Shown in pieces: positions 1 through 9,755 of a DNA stretch of 64,000 nucleotides; positions within the stretch are counted from its first letter, which is position 1; each line of letters begins with the position of its first letter. The translations under genes were made by a program, and so were the position numbers. Where the stretch lies: NCBI GenBank assembly GCA_022059125.1, contig JAEUWY010000004.1, forward strand, positions 3,968,001-4,032,000. The letters are read 5' to 3'. Source of the stretch: Corynespora cassiicola (Eukaryota > Ascomycota > Dothideomycetes > Pleosporales > Corynesporascaceae). The notes beneath the pieces were generated by a model. That model was not told where the DNA came from. It saw nothing but the letters and a program-made list of their open reading frames with translations, and searched no databases.

Positions 1-501
1 ACCGTTTACGCGTCTACGTCCAGGTCCCCACTTCGCTATCCTTGGCCCCACTAGGTGAGAATCCCTTGCATCTCTAGATCCTTTCGCATACACACCTGCA
101 TACACTCCTTGTGGAAGGCACTCGTTAGACCTGCCGATATCCGTCACCGGCCACTGAGCGTTTGAAAATGGCGCAACAAGCATTGAACTCAGCTGAGCAT
201 GGATCCCGAACCGCATATGTGTAACTTGTGATCCCAATCACGTCAATCCCTGACATTGGTGACCGAGCAGGGACTCTTTCCACGGGGACGGGCCGAGACG
301 TATGACGGTGGCAAGCACAGTGGAGACGATGTGGCACGGCGAGGGGGCCTAGAGGAAGCTCCGGCGGAGTAGCTCAGCTCCACTGAAGTATGCATATAAA
401 GATTGAAGCCACCTCCCAGTGAACGACATCCCACTAGCCACTCCCACCATCGACTTCCATTCCACTCCCTACAATTCCAATCTTCCAACAAACTCTCCAA
501 C
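1..501. other. Left-edge non-coding stretch, promoter of the CVNH gene
   Basis: I see no gene here. Open frames on both strands are short and not protein-like. The only recognisable element is a TATA-like motif near 393-401. The rest is probably promoter and 5' leader of the gene starting at 502. Confidence 0.5.
393..401 (+). promoter_or_regulatory. TATA-like box upstream of the CVNH gene
   Basis: The stretch reads CATATAAAG and lies about 100 bp before the ATG at 502. It is followed by a CT/CA-rich leader typical of well-expressed fungal genes. This is inference from motif and spacing only. Confidence 0.4.
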
Positions 502-934
502 ATGTCTACCCACTCCTTCCACGCTTCCGCCGAGGACATTGAGCTTGACGGCCACACCCTCAAGGCTAAGCTCCACGACGTCGAGGGCGAGACTCACGAC
601 GCCGAGATCGACCTCAACGACATCCTTGGTAACAACAACGGCAGCTTCGAGTGGGGCGGCAGCAGTATGTAAACCCATAATACTTGAACAATCCCCTATC
701 AACGGGGATATTGCCCTGGCTAGCCGATGGGCATATACCTTCATGTCATTCACGCTAACGGTTCTGACAGACTTTGCCGACTCCGCCGATGACATTGAGT
801 TCTCCCTCGAGGGTGGCGACAACGTCCCCGTCCTCCGCGCTCGTCTCACCAACGAGGATGGCGAGCAGGTTGATGCCAACGTCAACCTTTCCGAGAGGCT
901 CGGAAACAACAACGGCGAGTTCGTCTTTGAGTAA
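502..934 (+). CDS. Cyanovirin-N homologue (CVNH) lectin-like protein
   Basis: Two exons, 502-664 and 771-934, encode 108 aa. The 106-bp intron has donor GTATGT, branch GCTAACG and acceptor CAG. The product is two tandem CVNH repeats. Each has an S-A-x-D-I-E start, a central L-x-A-x-L strand and a closing L-G-N-N-N-G motif followed by F-E-W or F-V-F. CVNH proteins are small carbohydrate-binding folds, and the cyanobacterial founder binds high-mannose glycans. There is no signal peptide, so it is probably cytosolic. Unlike the founder, it has no cysteine at all, so the classic disulfides are missing. The intron falls at the boundary between the two repeats. Its cellular role is unknown. Confidence 0.9.
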
Positions 935-2520
935 ATGTGTTAGAAGATACGCTGTGGTGGGATTAAAGGTCTCGGGCCGCTGGGGAGACATAATCTGATG
1001 GCTGGGAATGCTATTGGAGTTGTGCCGAAAGGCACCCACGCGTGCTGCGAGATCTTGGGAGGTATAAGGTCGGATATCTGTGTTAAAGCTTTATGAGATA
1101 CACCAATAAGAACATGCCATGAACAACCAAGTTATCAAAGTGCACATGATTGACCTCACGTACGGGTGCGCTTGGTGTGGAGAGCATTGAAAGACATCAA
1201 TAGTAAATATCGTCCCATCCTACCATGATGCTCTGAGTTAATAAGGACTCAGTGGTCCAGGTCTCATTAGGCTTGTCAAAGGCCAGCAAGCAACTCATCA
1301 ATTAGTTCTTACGTATTGCAATCAAGCCTATGCCATAGTCAAACAGTTCTACTGTAAAATGTATGTACATTTATGTCACCCCTACTGTTTTCACCCTCAC
1401 GTCTCGCTTTCAAAGCGAAGACTTGATGAAAAAATAATTGTAATGAAATTTCAAGGCTGATAGACGAAAGTAATCATCATAATCCCAACAGCGGTGTTGC
1501 AAGTGGACTTGGCTGTATGCTTGGCCCTGAATGACTCGCACCCGAAGAGCCTTCCGAATCTCTCAAAAGAAATGAAAAAAAGCCAAAGCAGACCAATCTT
1601 CTGAATTGAAGGCATCGATGAGCCTGCTTTGCGGCCAGAGCGAGCTGGCCAAGAGATGACTACGTTGAGTAGCTTCCACAAGGTTGGAGAGCCAGATGTG
1701 CGGACCTCAGAGACCATGGAGAGACCTACCCCGCATGTATAAAGTCCTTTTAGAGTGAGAGCGAAGCTCATATTCTCATGGACAGGATTCGCGAGTCAAA
1801 AGAGAAAGATGATTTGAGCTCGCAGCCTCCCGCCCCACGGGGGGTCTACCTTTGACAACGAATTGACAAAGCCCGGAAGCACACATCCCCGCAGCAGTCA
1901 CCGTGTCAGACAAAATGTTCACTCGGGTGCAAATTTTGCCCAAAATAAGGTACTCGGCATCATCGACGGTCTGCGTTGTAGCTCCTACTGCGAGAGACTA
2001 ACTAGCCATGTACCCACCAGCTACCCGTTGGGAATAACCGGCGGCAGCCCGTGAGGAAAGGGAAGTAGGAGGAGAGGCGGGATGGCAGAGCTTTTATAGA
2101 TCCTGGGAGGACACTAGTGCATGTGCCTCATCGGCCAGGCGTTTGCAGCACAAGTGAATTGAGCAAGAGACGTTGGCAAAAAGGAAAATCGTCAAGGCAC
2201 GTGAAGATTAACAGATTAAATCGAAGCTAAGGCCTGAGTTTTTCATAACTTAATTGTTTCCTACCCACTTATGATGAGTGAAGCCTATCGGGCTCCTATA
2301 GTTTGCTCAATCTACGTTCTCCATCCCTAATATTTTCAGCCTCATCACAACCATTTTTTGGATACCTTTCTCAAGCGGCAGTAGACCTGATCATGAGTTC
2401 GCCATCTAGACTTTCTTTGAATATACCTTCAATTCTTCACAATTAGCTAAGCCATCACATGAAATAGTGAGCTTGTATGTCTCATCAATCATATACTGTA
2501 TATACCCAGAGAAGCTAAAG
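935..2520. other. Intergenic, no supported gene
   Basis: This is about 1.6 kb between two convergent genes. A 106-codon ATG-started frame on the minus strand (1451-1771) has no family resemblance and no supporting context. I see no repeat or RNA gene. Confidence 0.5.
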
Positions 2521-3750
2521 TCAACCACGAAATTGTCCAAGATACTGCCGTTCCACATCCGAAATCTCCGTCCGCGTCCGCACAACCAAATCATCCGGAC
2601 GGCCCACCACATCGATTAGGTCCGCCTCCTCGCGCGCCAACACCATGGCGGCAGCAGCCGGAGACACCATGACACTATCTACCACCGGACCCGTTGAGCT
2701 CACTCCTGCAGAAGAAGCCGTAGATTGGCGCATGAGCGCGGGCTTTGTGATGAAGCTGGTAGCTACCTTGGCCCTCTCCACCTCCGAGATGCGACGCCCC
2801 GGCAGGCCCGAAGACCCCTCGCGACTCTTCTCCTCGGTCGATGACGAAGAAGAGCCAGAGTTGCTGCTCAACAGACCCATCAAACCGGGTGCGAGGCCCT
2901 TCTTCACGATGCTGAGGAGCTGGTTCAAGACGATGAATTCGAGCTTGAGCTTGAGTGCGTAGACGAAAGGATGGACGGAACACTTGAGCGTGAGCATGTT
3001 TTTGTAGTCGAAGGCTGTGAGGCCTGCATCGAGGGCAATGACGAGAACTTGCACACAGGCGAGCATGCGGACGACGTTGCGCGTGCGGCTAGGGTAGCCA
3101 CTGTTGAGGAAGCGCCAGGTCTGGAAGATGTAGAGGCCGCTGATGATTGTTTCTTGCAGTGAGAAGACTGTTTGCTGCGCGCGTTCCATGATCTCCATGG
3201 GTCGGATGAATTTCGCGTGGTGCTTGGTGATCAGGCCGAATTCGAAGACGACGACGGGCGTGTGGAAGCATATGCCATTCACGATGACCATGGCCAGGAC
3301 GGCTTTCAGGATTCGGGGCTCGTGAACAACGAGATGCAAGCGTGACCAGAGTACGATGGCGAAGCCAGTCACATTCCCGACCCATCCCACTTTGCAGATT
3401 ATTGTTGTGAGGATGATAGGCGATGAAGGCGCAAACTCCTTCATGAGGTAGCCGGTCGCTTGAAGGACGATGCCCAGCGTGGTGATGATGATGCTCCAAA
3501 AGTATACCCCGGAACGTCGCTTGAATGTTGCGTAGACAAGCACAACGAGTTCGATGCTCATCCAATACGCAACAGCACAAAAGCCGGCAATGATGCAGTA
3601 AGCTGCAGGACTGTGTTTTGTCAGTATTAATTTTCCAGAACCTCAGCCATAGCTCTGGATGGACACTCACTTCCATTTGGGTGGACCCTGTCTATTGAAA
3701 GTCCAATCATACTTGGAAAAAGGTATGTAGTCTGGGCAATCTTCATACAT
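2521..3750 (-). CDS. Multi-pass membrane protein, fungal DUF7703-like
   Basis: Two exons, 3671-3750 and 2521-3610, encode 389 aa. The 60-bp intron has donor GTGAGT and acceptor CAG. The start at 3750 is the only ATG that joins in frame. The first 270 residues hold about seven hydrophobic segments, including one over the splice junction and ones near W-S-I-I-I-T-T-L and I-L-K-A-V-L-A-M-V-I. The tail is long, Ser-rich and charged, presumably cytosolic. The architecture resembles a fungus-specific family I recall as DUF7703 (7TM, no known function). No enzymatic or ligand-binding motif is visible. It could be a receptor-like protein, but that is speculation. Confidence 0.8.
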
Positions 3751-4722
3751 TTTGCCGATCGATGCAAGGCTTACTATCCGTGCAGGGACCAAGTGTGAAG
3801 GAGAATTATCGGTAATGGACCTTTATAGAAGATGAATTATGGATCACAGGATTGTATGCGGGGAAATTATGGCCTACATATAACCACTGCAGAGCACATA
3901 ACGGTGTAGATTCGACCGCCAAAAATAAGATCCAGACCCACCAAGCACCCAGTCTCGGAAATCCTCACATTACTATTCGAACATCGGCCAAATCCTCTGA
4001 TGCCAAGATACCGTTAGTCAGAGAGCCAGCGATGACATTTCTGCTTGCAGCTCGTGTGGTGGGGTCCTCCGACAAAGATAGGTGCAGGCTTGCTTACACA
4101 CGCTGACTCGCGTCCCACGTGACTCCAGCTTCTACGGATTAGGCGACTTGTGTTCCCACCATACTCCCATCTGATATTCAATCTTTGCTCCGGTTATTTT
4201 CTTGCCATACAGTTGGTAGACGTTATGCACAAGGTGCTAAAGTAGAGGGTCGGGGCTGGCCTAGCTTACTCCATTCGGCTTTATTGTCTACTCCGGGGAT
4301 AGCTTTCCTTCCGGACATTTTACAGGTTCAGCCCCATAGCAAGGTTGGCCATCTAGATCATGCGTATATGTGAATTTAATCATGTGCTGCCAAAGGAGGG
4401 AATAGCGTATGCATGCGTATCCTATTGTTAGGGATGTTCCGTCGTCACTCTTGTTCAAGTCGGCTCTAGATTGCGGTATGCAATCTCAGATGCTTAGAAT
4501 TAATAGTTTAGCGCCAGCGGAATGACTGCCACCAGTTTAATGTATATACATTTGATCACTAACAATCAAAAACAGAAATCACTGTTCTTTGATTTTGTTG
4601 CTAGGAGTTTTTCAGCTTAGTATCCACAGACTTTAGTTAGAATATCAAATTAGAATAAGAGTATGCCAACTAATAGACATATTAGACTAAAGAGCTCGCG
4701 AAAAGACAATAGACAATACTAC
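3751..4722. other. Intergenic between two minus-strand genes
   Basis: About 970 bp with no gene. It holds a TATA-like box for the gene ending at 2521 and, near 4500-4720, an AT-rich stretch that is probably the 3' region of the 1171-aa gene. Confidence 0.5.
3821..3830 (-). promoter_or_regulatory. TATA-like box for the DUF7703-like gene
   Basis: On the minus strand this reads TTCTATAAAG. It lies about 75 bp upstream of the ATG at 3750, a normal spacing. Inference only. Confidence 0.35.
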
Positions 4723-7700
4723 TCATCTCAAAAAACCATCGGCATCATACAAACTTGCTGGCGTCCCTTGCGCGCTCGGTGGTTGCACCTGAATCTTCAC
4801 GTTCGGCGTACTAACCCCCAACACGCTCTTCTTCCTATACCGCGCACCCACAATAATTCTCCTCTCAGTAGTAGTGGTCTCAACCGTATTGACGGCAATC
4901 TTGTCAGGATGCGTACTGTGTAAATCCTCCTGCGACGGCGAATCATCCCGCGCAACCTCAAACTGACGCTTCCGAGACGACGACTTGGGCTGCTCTACCG
5001 CCACCAAAGCCTCAGGAGTGTACGGCCGAGATGGTGGAACTTGCGGAGGCGGCGCCTCCAAAACCTTCTTCTCATCCTCCCAAATCGTAGACGTGCGCTG
5101 CGGAGCCAACAGCCCTGTATTCTCCGTGGCCAACTGAGCCTGCGCATCCCCATCCCCTACCGCACCTTCGAGATCCAGCATGGCGGCTCCTTCCTCCCAA
5201 TCATCCAAAGCCTCGCTCACGATGCCGAGGCCGTGAGTCCTCTCCCACTCCGCGTCTTCCTCCTCGCGATCAGTGGCATCGAGTTCTTCCAGCCAGCTTT
5301 CGTCCCCGGGGACCGAGATGCTGGATTCGCGGTCCAGTCTAAGGTATCTGCGCTCTTCTCGGCCTCCCTTCTCGGCGTCGGAGTTCATGCGTCTGAGTTT
5401 CTGGATCGAAGTGCGCAAGGGGCGCGAAGGGGAGTCGCGCGGGCCGATGAGGAAGGGGTTTAGCCTTGGGATTTCGGTTGTGTTCATATTGGGAGTGGGG
5501 AGTTTGGCGTGGGCTGGGCGTGGAGAGCAAGGTGGGATGAGCGATGTAGACCGTGAGGGCGGGGGTGAAGCCAAGGAATACAGGGACGAAGGCGAGGATT
5601 GGTTTGAAAGACTGTTGCTCTTCGCATTGGGTAGTGCATCTGCAAATTCAAGCCTCAAGAAATTTTGATGTTCTAGGTCGTAAAATGAGGGTGGACTCGA
5701 AGGGAACGCTGCGTTCAGAAGAGGTTCGAATATTGAGCGAGCAGATTCTGGACTCGAGGGTAGAGGAACATGAAATCGGCTGTCGAAGGGCGTTTTTGAC
5801 ATGCTATTGTCGTTATGGAAACCACCGTTAAGCATAGCAAAGGGGTCTTTGCTGAGGACTGTGGGATCAACTATATCGAGCGACCGTTCAGGAATCACCG
5901 TATCGTCAGACAGTCGTGAAGGTACTGTTTTTGGAGAGCATGGTGGAGAATCTTCGGAGTGACTTTTTTCAAAGTTTTTTGTTTTATGAGAAGATATGGA
6001 AGATTCTTCCGGAATAGTAGGAAATCGTGAGGGATTGCAATGTGTAGGGGTGTTGGTAGGCGCTTGGAATATCAAACGAGCTAGTCCTGGATTGTATTCA
6101 TCACTTGAGATTAGCCGACCAGGCGATGATGACAGATCCGACGAAGGTGAGTCGAAAGGAGAGGATGGTAGAAGCGGCGTAGCGGGAGGTTGAATTCCAT
6201 TTGGGTATTCATTAGATGGTCTCGACAGAGAGAATGTTGGCGGCGTGGCTGCGATTGAATCTACAGATCCAATATTATTATGACAGGGGCTTGGAAATTT
6301 CGGAATGCTAAAAATGGATCCAGTGCTGAGGCGATATTTTTCATTTCCAGAGAGTTCCGGAAGAAACTTTGAGGAATTATGCATTAAAGAGGAATCGATA
6401 GATACATGATCGTAGTTTGCCATGGAAAGTGTTGGCGAGCTTGGCGTAAGCGATGCATAAATCGTCGTTCTCGTAAGTTTGAGCTCGGGATTGAATACTG
6501 CTGTGCTTGGAGGGTTTGGGAGGGCTCTTGCACTAGAATTTTCGATAATGAAGTTTGAGTGCTCGGATAAAGTCTTTAATGATTCTTCTTGGATGTCTTT
6601 CATTGAGTACGAGCTGACAGGTCTAGAAGGCGGGCCTAGGATTGTAGGTTCCAGTGAAATGCGTACGCAATTTTGTCGCCCGTGGCCTTTACGCGCACTT
6701 GGGCTTCCTTTCAAGACAGAAGGCTTTCCTAAGGAAAGAGGAGTCGGATCCCACTGGAATGGGTTTCCGTTACTGCTCCTTACTGATGAGGCATTCGTCG
6801 AGGTTTGTGAATGTTGGCGTTTTGGTACACCATAGCTGCGTGATCTAGTCTCCAGGATAGATGAGCTCTTACGACGCTCTTCTGGGGAGCCAAATGGTGT
6901 AACATAGGGACTGGTTCGGCGACGAGGTGTCGTCAAGCTCCGATACGTGAGTGGACTGTATGAGAAAGAATCTGCCTTTTCTAGGCTAGTACGGTCGGTA
7001 GGTATGGCCTTGGTCGCAAACTGTGCATTTGAAAAACTTGTCAGAGAGATTTCACCATTTTCAGCTTTCGATTGACTCAGATTTGACGGTGTAATCGAGA
7101 TAAATCGAGCAGAATTACTCTTGATTGAACTCTGAGAATGTTGGTTTCTGTCGTGTAATGCAAGTGTATCTCGTGCTGGCCTAGAAGCTGTGACCATCGA
7201 GTTTCGCCAATTACGTTTCGCAACCCTTTGTACCTGGACACTCGAGGTGTGCGGAATCATAGGACTGTTCTGCATCGCGAGTATTGAGCTGTGACCCGAT
7301 TCCGCGCTTGAGACGGAGGCATTCCGACTGAGCAGACTTTTTCTTCGAGCTTCGTTTTGAATGCGCACAACCTCTAGTGGTAAAGGGGGTATGGCTATGT
7401 CCGGGGCTTTCCCAGAAGATTGACTACACATGCTGGCAGACCTCGCATGGAGTTGAGGACGTAAGAATCGAGACATCATACCAGGTTTGGTGCTCAGAGG
7501 TATTTCGGCCACAGATCTTGATCGGTTTGGTCGTACGCGAACTTCTGACTTAGCGGTAGACTGAGTCGTTAGACTTCTTTGAATGCAAGGTCTGCTCTTT
7601 TCGGTGTCCAGCTGCTCATCCATTAAATTTCGGTACGCAGGATGTCGTTGCAAAAGGGATTGATCAGAAGACCTGCGGCTTATGCTTTTGTGTAGTGAAG

Positions 7701-8238
7701 ACGAATCCCGACCGGGGGGGTTGTTCAGGACTGGTACAAGTGGTGATGGCTTGGGGCTTTCGATTACGGTTGAGAGAATCGGGACTCGGATTTTGCGCAT
7801 CCGGATAGCTTTTCGGGACGTTCTTCGAGTAGAAAATGGCCAAGAAAGACGACTAGGCCTGTCCTCTACTCGATCTGGTTTATAGGGCGCATAGTGGGGT
7901 GGAATAGTGCCGGTTTCAGTGAAACAACTGATCGTGTCGTTTGAAAGTAATGCATCCCAGCCCGATTTCGCATTAAAGGGCAGCGCAGTATTGCGCCGGA
8001 GTACAGCCCGTGGTTTTGATATGGAAGCATTGGCATGCGTGCGAGCCTGTTGAATTATGAAGCCTCTCTCCTCGAGATCAGCAAGTAGTCGTTTATGTGT
8101 GCGGGTGGCACTGATGAGTTTGAGGACAAATATAACAATGAGACCGAGCATTGTTACCCCGACGCCAGTTACAATCGCTGCAAATGCGGTGGTGCTCATT
8201 TGAGCGACAGGCGCTTCGCGTCTCTCGAGAAACTCCAT
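4723..8238 (-). CDS. Large single-pass membrane protein, unknown function
   Basis: One uninterrupted exon encodes 1171 aa. The start at 8238 is the first ATG. One strong hydrophobic segment lies at about residues 17-42 (A-F-A-A-I-V-T-G-V-G-V-T-M-L-G-L), followed at once by basic residues. This suggests a short N-terminus outside or in the lumen and a very long cytosolic tail. The tail is Ser/Pro/Arg-rich and probably disordered, with many R-x-x-S and S-P sites that fit heavy phosphorylation. An acidic block lies near residues 970-1040 and a more ordered-looking C-terminus at about 1110-1171. I do not recognise a domain. The length and TM position resemble uncharacterised conserved filamentous-fungal proteins. 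Confidence 0.85.
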   Translation of the reverse strand: MEFLERREAPVAQMSTTAFAAIVTGVGVTMLGLIVIFVLKLISATRTHKRLLADLEERGFIIQQARTHANASISKPRAVLRRNTALPFNAKSGWDALLSNDTISCFTETGTIPPHYAPYKPDRVEDRPSRLSWPFSTRRTSRKAIRMRKIRVPILSTVIESPKPSPLVPVLNNPPGRDSSSLHKSISRRSSDQSLLQRHPAYRNLMDEQLDTEKSRPCIQRSLTTQSTAKSEVRVRPNRSRSVAEIPLSTKPGMMSRFLRPQLHARSASMCSQSSGKAPDIAIPPLPLEVVRIQNEARRKSLLSRNASVSSAESGHSSILAMQNSPMIPHTSSVQVQRVAKRNWRNSMVTASRPARDTLALHDRNQHSQSSIKSNSARFISITPSNLSQSKAENGEISLTSFSNAQFATKAIPTDRTSLEKADSFSYSPLTYRSLTTPRRRTSPYVTPFGSPEERRKSSSILETRSRSYGVPKRQHSQTSTNASSVRSSNGNPFQWDPTPLSLGKPSVLKGSPSARKGHGRQNCVRISLEPTILGPPSRPVSSYSMKDIQEESLKTLSEHSNFIIENSSARALPNPPSTAVFNPELKLTRTTIYASLTPSSPTLSMANYDHVSIDSSLMHNSSKFLPELSGNEKYRLSTGSIFSIPKFPSPCHNNIGSVDSIAATPPTFSLSRPSNEYPNGIQPPATPLLPSSPFDSPSSDLSSSPGRLISSDEYNPGLARLIFQAPTNTPTHCNPSRFPTIPEESSISSHKTKNFEKSHSEDSPPCSPKTVPSRLSDDTVIPERSLDIVDPTVLSKDPFAMLNGGFHNDNSMSKTPFDSRFHVPLPSSPESARSIFEPLLNAAFPSSPPSFYDLEHQNFLRLEFADALPNAKSNSLSNQSSPSSLYSLASPPPSRSTSLIPPCSPRPAHAKLPTPNMNTTEIPRLNPFLIGPRDSPSRPLRTSIQKLRRMNSDAEKGGREERRYLRLDRESSISVPGDESWLEELDATDREEEDAEWERTHGLGIVSEALDDWEEGAAMLDLEGAVGDGDAQAQLATENTGLLAPQRTSTIWEDEKKVLEAPPPQVPPSRPYTPEALVAVEQPKSSSRKRQFEVARDDSPSQEDLHSTHPDKIAVNTVETTTTERRIIVGARYRKKSVLGVSTPNVKIQVQPPSAQGTPASLYDADGFLR

Positions 8239-9011
8239 TAAATTTAGGGGAGATTGGCGTATCTAGCGTGTCTTCCGTATTAGATTTGTCGCCTGACGAT
8301 TCGAAGAGCTGCAGCTGCAGCTTTGGCTAAGGGGTGGATGAGGTCTGGATGATTACTCGGCCTGTGTTTCCTATATTGTAAGCATAGCCTTTGACTCTTC
8401 TTCTCAACATCTATTTCATTCCCCGTCAAAAAGACCAAAAGAATCGGTGTTGCGCTTTCGCGGCTGAAGCGTTCATACAAACCTCGGTCAATGCAATAGG
8501 TAAACACCCATTTTCATGTATGTTGAATGTTTTTTGGTCGCCAAACCAACCGTTGCGGAATGTGATGAAAAATGAAAGTGAGAAACAACATTGTGTAGTT
8601 ATAGTAAGGCGGAGTAAGGGGTTCTGATGGAATGTCGCCATCATGTCCGAATCGGGAAACTTCATCGACTATTGTGAACCACGTCGAATTATGATTGGCT
8701 AAAGTAAACTGATAGCATCTGTAATCCGTCTATACAAGCTGAGTACCCAGTGTGATGCCGCTGGTAGTTGGCTCCCTCACAACATCACTCAATGCCAGGG
8801 CGCAATAAGCCATTACCCGCCACCGTCTTGGTCACATGCTCATCAAAGCACTCCAGCCGCAAAATCTTAGATAAAATGAGAAGAGAGCTAGATGACGTAG
8901 TCTGCATGTGTGCGACGATAGAGGGGGAAGTGTTGGCGATTTTGGCACTAGTCGCCAAGGGAGGGTAAGACGGTAGCTGAGAGAGCGGATCAAGGACTAT
9001 AGTCTTAGACA
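8239..9011. other. Intergenic, promoter of the 1171-aa gene
   Basis: I see no convincing gene. Open frames around 8280-8665 on both strands lack protein-like composition and start without context. The stretch upstream of 8238 is presumably the promoter of the large membrane-protein gene. Confidence 0.45.
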
Positions 9012-9012
9012 T
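8785..9012 (-). CDS. Possible small orphan protein
   Basis: An ATG at 9012 opens a 75-codon frame ending at 8785. Composition is plausible (Leu/Ser/Thr-rich, no repeats) but I recognise no family. It lies just downstream of, and on the same strand as, the coiled-coil locus ending at 9112, so it may be 3' UTR rather than a gene. Confidence 0.2.
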   Translation of the reverse strand: MSKTIVLDPLSQLPSYPPLATSAKIANTSPSIVAHMQTTSSSSLLILSKILRLECFDEHVTKTVAGNGLLRPGIE

Positions 9013-9111
9013 GGTTCTTAGGCTAGATCCTTCATCGTCGCTTAAGCAAGGCCAGCTGAAGACGAAGATTGAGTTTTCGCAAGACAAGGAACCACTAAGG
9101 TCAAGACGGGC

Positions 9112-9288
9112 CTAATAGTCTAGATCGTAAATTCTGACATTTCGACCCTGATAGGCACCCTCTTCCAATTGCTGGACCCTCTCCTTCAATCGCTGGTTCT
9201 CCTCCATGAGTGCTTTAGCCTTAATGGCGTGCTCTTCAGCGACCTTCTTGGCCTCATCTCGCTGCTTGATGAGTTCATGATTTCGCAT
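9112..9288 (-). CDS. Coiled-coil protein, reading frame unresolved upstream
   Basis: This is the part of the locus with an in-frame ATG, giving 58 aa. It is a clean amphipathic helix with Leu/Ile/Ala at heptad positions (E-L-I-K-Q-R-D-E-A-K-K-V-A-E-E, then L-M-E-E-N-Q-R-L-K-E-R-V-Q-Q-L-E-E) and a short tail ending Y-D-L-D-Y. The same frame stays open and protein-like (Asn/Gln/Thr-rich) upstream to an in-frame TGA at 9448-9450, with no ATG. The true product may therefore start further up through splicing, a frameshift or a sequence error. It resembles a bZIP-type zipper but has no basic DNA-contact region that I can see. It lies 3' of mL57 on the same strand. Confidence 0.5.
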   Translation of the reverse strand: MRNHELIKQRDEAKKVAEEHAIKAKALMEENQRLKERVQQLEEGAYQGRNVRIYDLDY

Positions 9289-9416
9289 CAAGAGCTCCTG
9301 AACAAAAGCTTTGGTGGATTGCTGGGTACCAGTGTTGGTTTGTGAATTGATGGTGGAATTCGAGTTGGACTGCTCCTGCAGTTGAGGTGCGATGTCGGCG
9401 GGGGTTGTGACGCCAT
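9288..9416 (-). CDS. Short upstream frame overlapping the coiled-coil ORF (TGATG)
   Basis: An ATG in good context (CCACAATGGCG) at 9416 opens a 42-codon frame. Its TGA stop at 9288-9290 overlaps by one base the ATG of the coiled-coil frame. It could be an upstream ORF with termination-reinitiation. It could also be the true N-terminus joined to the coiled coil by a missed or unusual splice, or by a single-base error. The Pro/Ser-rich peptide is less protein-like than the other frame over the same bases. Confidence 0.35.
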   Translation of the reverse strand: MASQPPPTSHLNCRSSPTRIPPSIHKPTLVPSNPPKLLFRSS

Positions 9417-9435
9417 TGTGGTTATTGGGAGTGAT

Positions 9436-9516
9436 CTCGTCGATAGATCAGTCGACCACGTCTTCGGTCGCAGTCTCGTATCTGTCTGATGGGTGGTTGC
9501 ATACTGGGCCACTTAC
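9436..9516 (-). other. Candidate 81-bp intron upstream of the coiled-coil frames
   Basis: A perfect GTAAGT donor (first base at 9516) is followed by a CTGAT branch-like motif and an AG at 9436. Removing it deletes the in-frame TGA at 9448-9450 but does not supply an ATG. The acceptor (GAG) is weak. This is inference from splice signals. Confidence 0.3.
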
Positions 9517-9629
9517 AGTGAGTATCTTGTTGATAGGGCCGTACCTTCTTGTGGTTCAAATAAGATATCCACTGATGTCGAATTCCGGAAGAAGAGGGAA
9601 TGTGGATTTTTCGGTGTCGGTGCAAGCCT

Positions 9630-9639
9630 CTTTATATAG
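9630..9639 (-). promoter_or_regulatory. TATA box for the coiled-coil locus
   Basis: On the minus strand this reads CTATATAAAG. It lies in the short gap after the mL57 stop at 9756, which supports a separate transcript starting near 9600. Confidence 0.5.
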
Positions 9640-9755
9640 TAGACGTCACAAGTCTGGTGTAGGTGAAAGAAATTAACAAGCCGATTTCACCTCGACTCGG
9701 GCTGAAGTTACATGGTATGATACATCTAATCGATATGGTACAATAGACACCGTCC

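Noticed and set aside
1451..1771. 106-codon ATG-started frame on the minus strand
   Set aside because: No recognisable motif, no promoter signal, and composition like the surrounding intergenic DNA.
9288..9416. A 32-bp intron joining the upstream ATG frame to the zipper frame
   Set aside because: GTACCC...TTCAG would restore the frame, but 32 bp is shorter than any intron in this window, so I list the alternatives instead of a joined gene.
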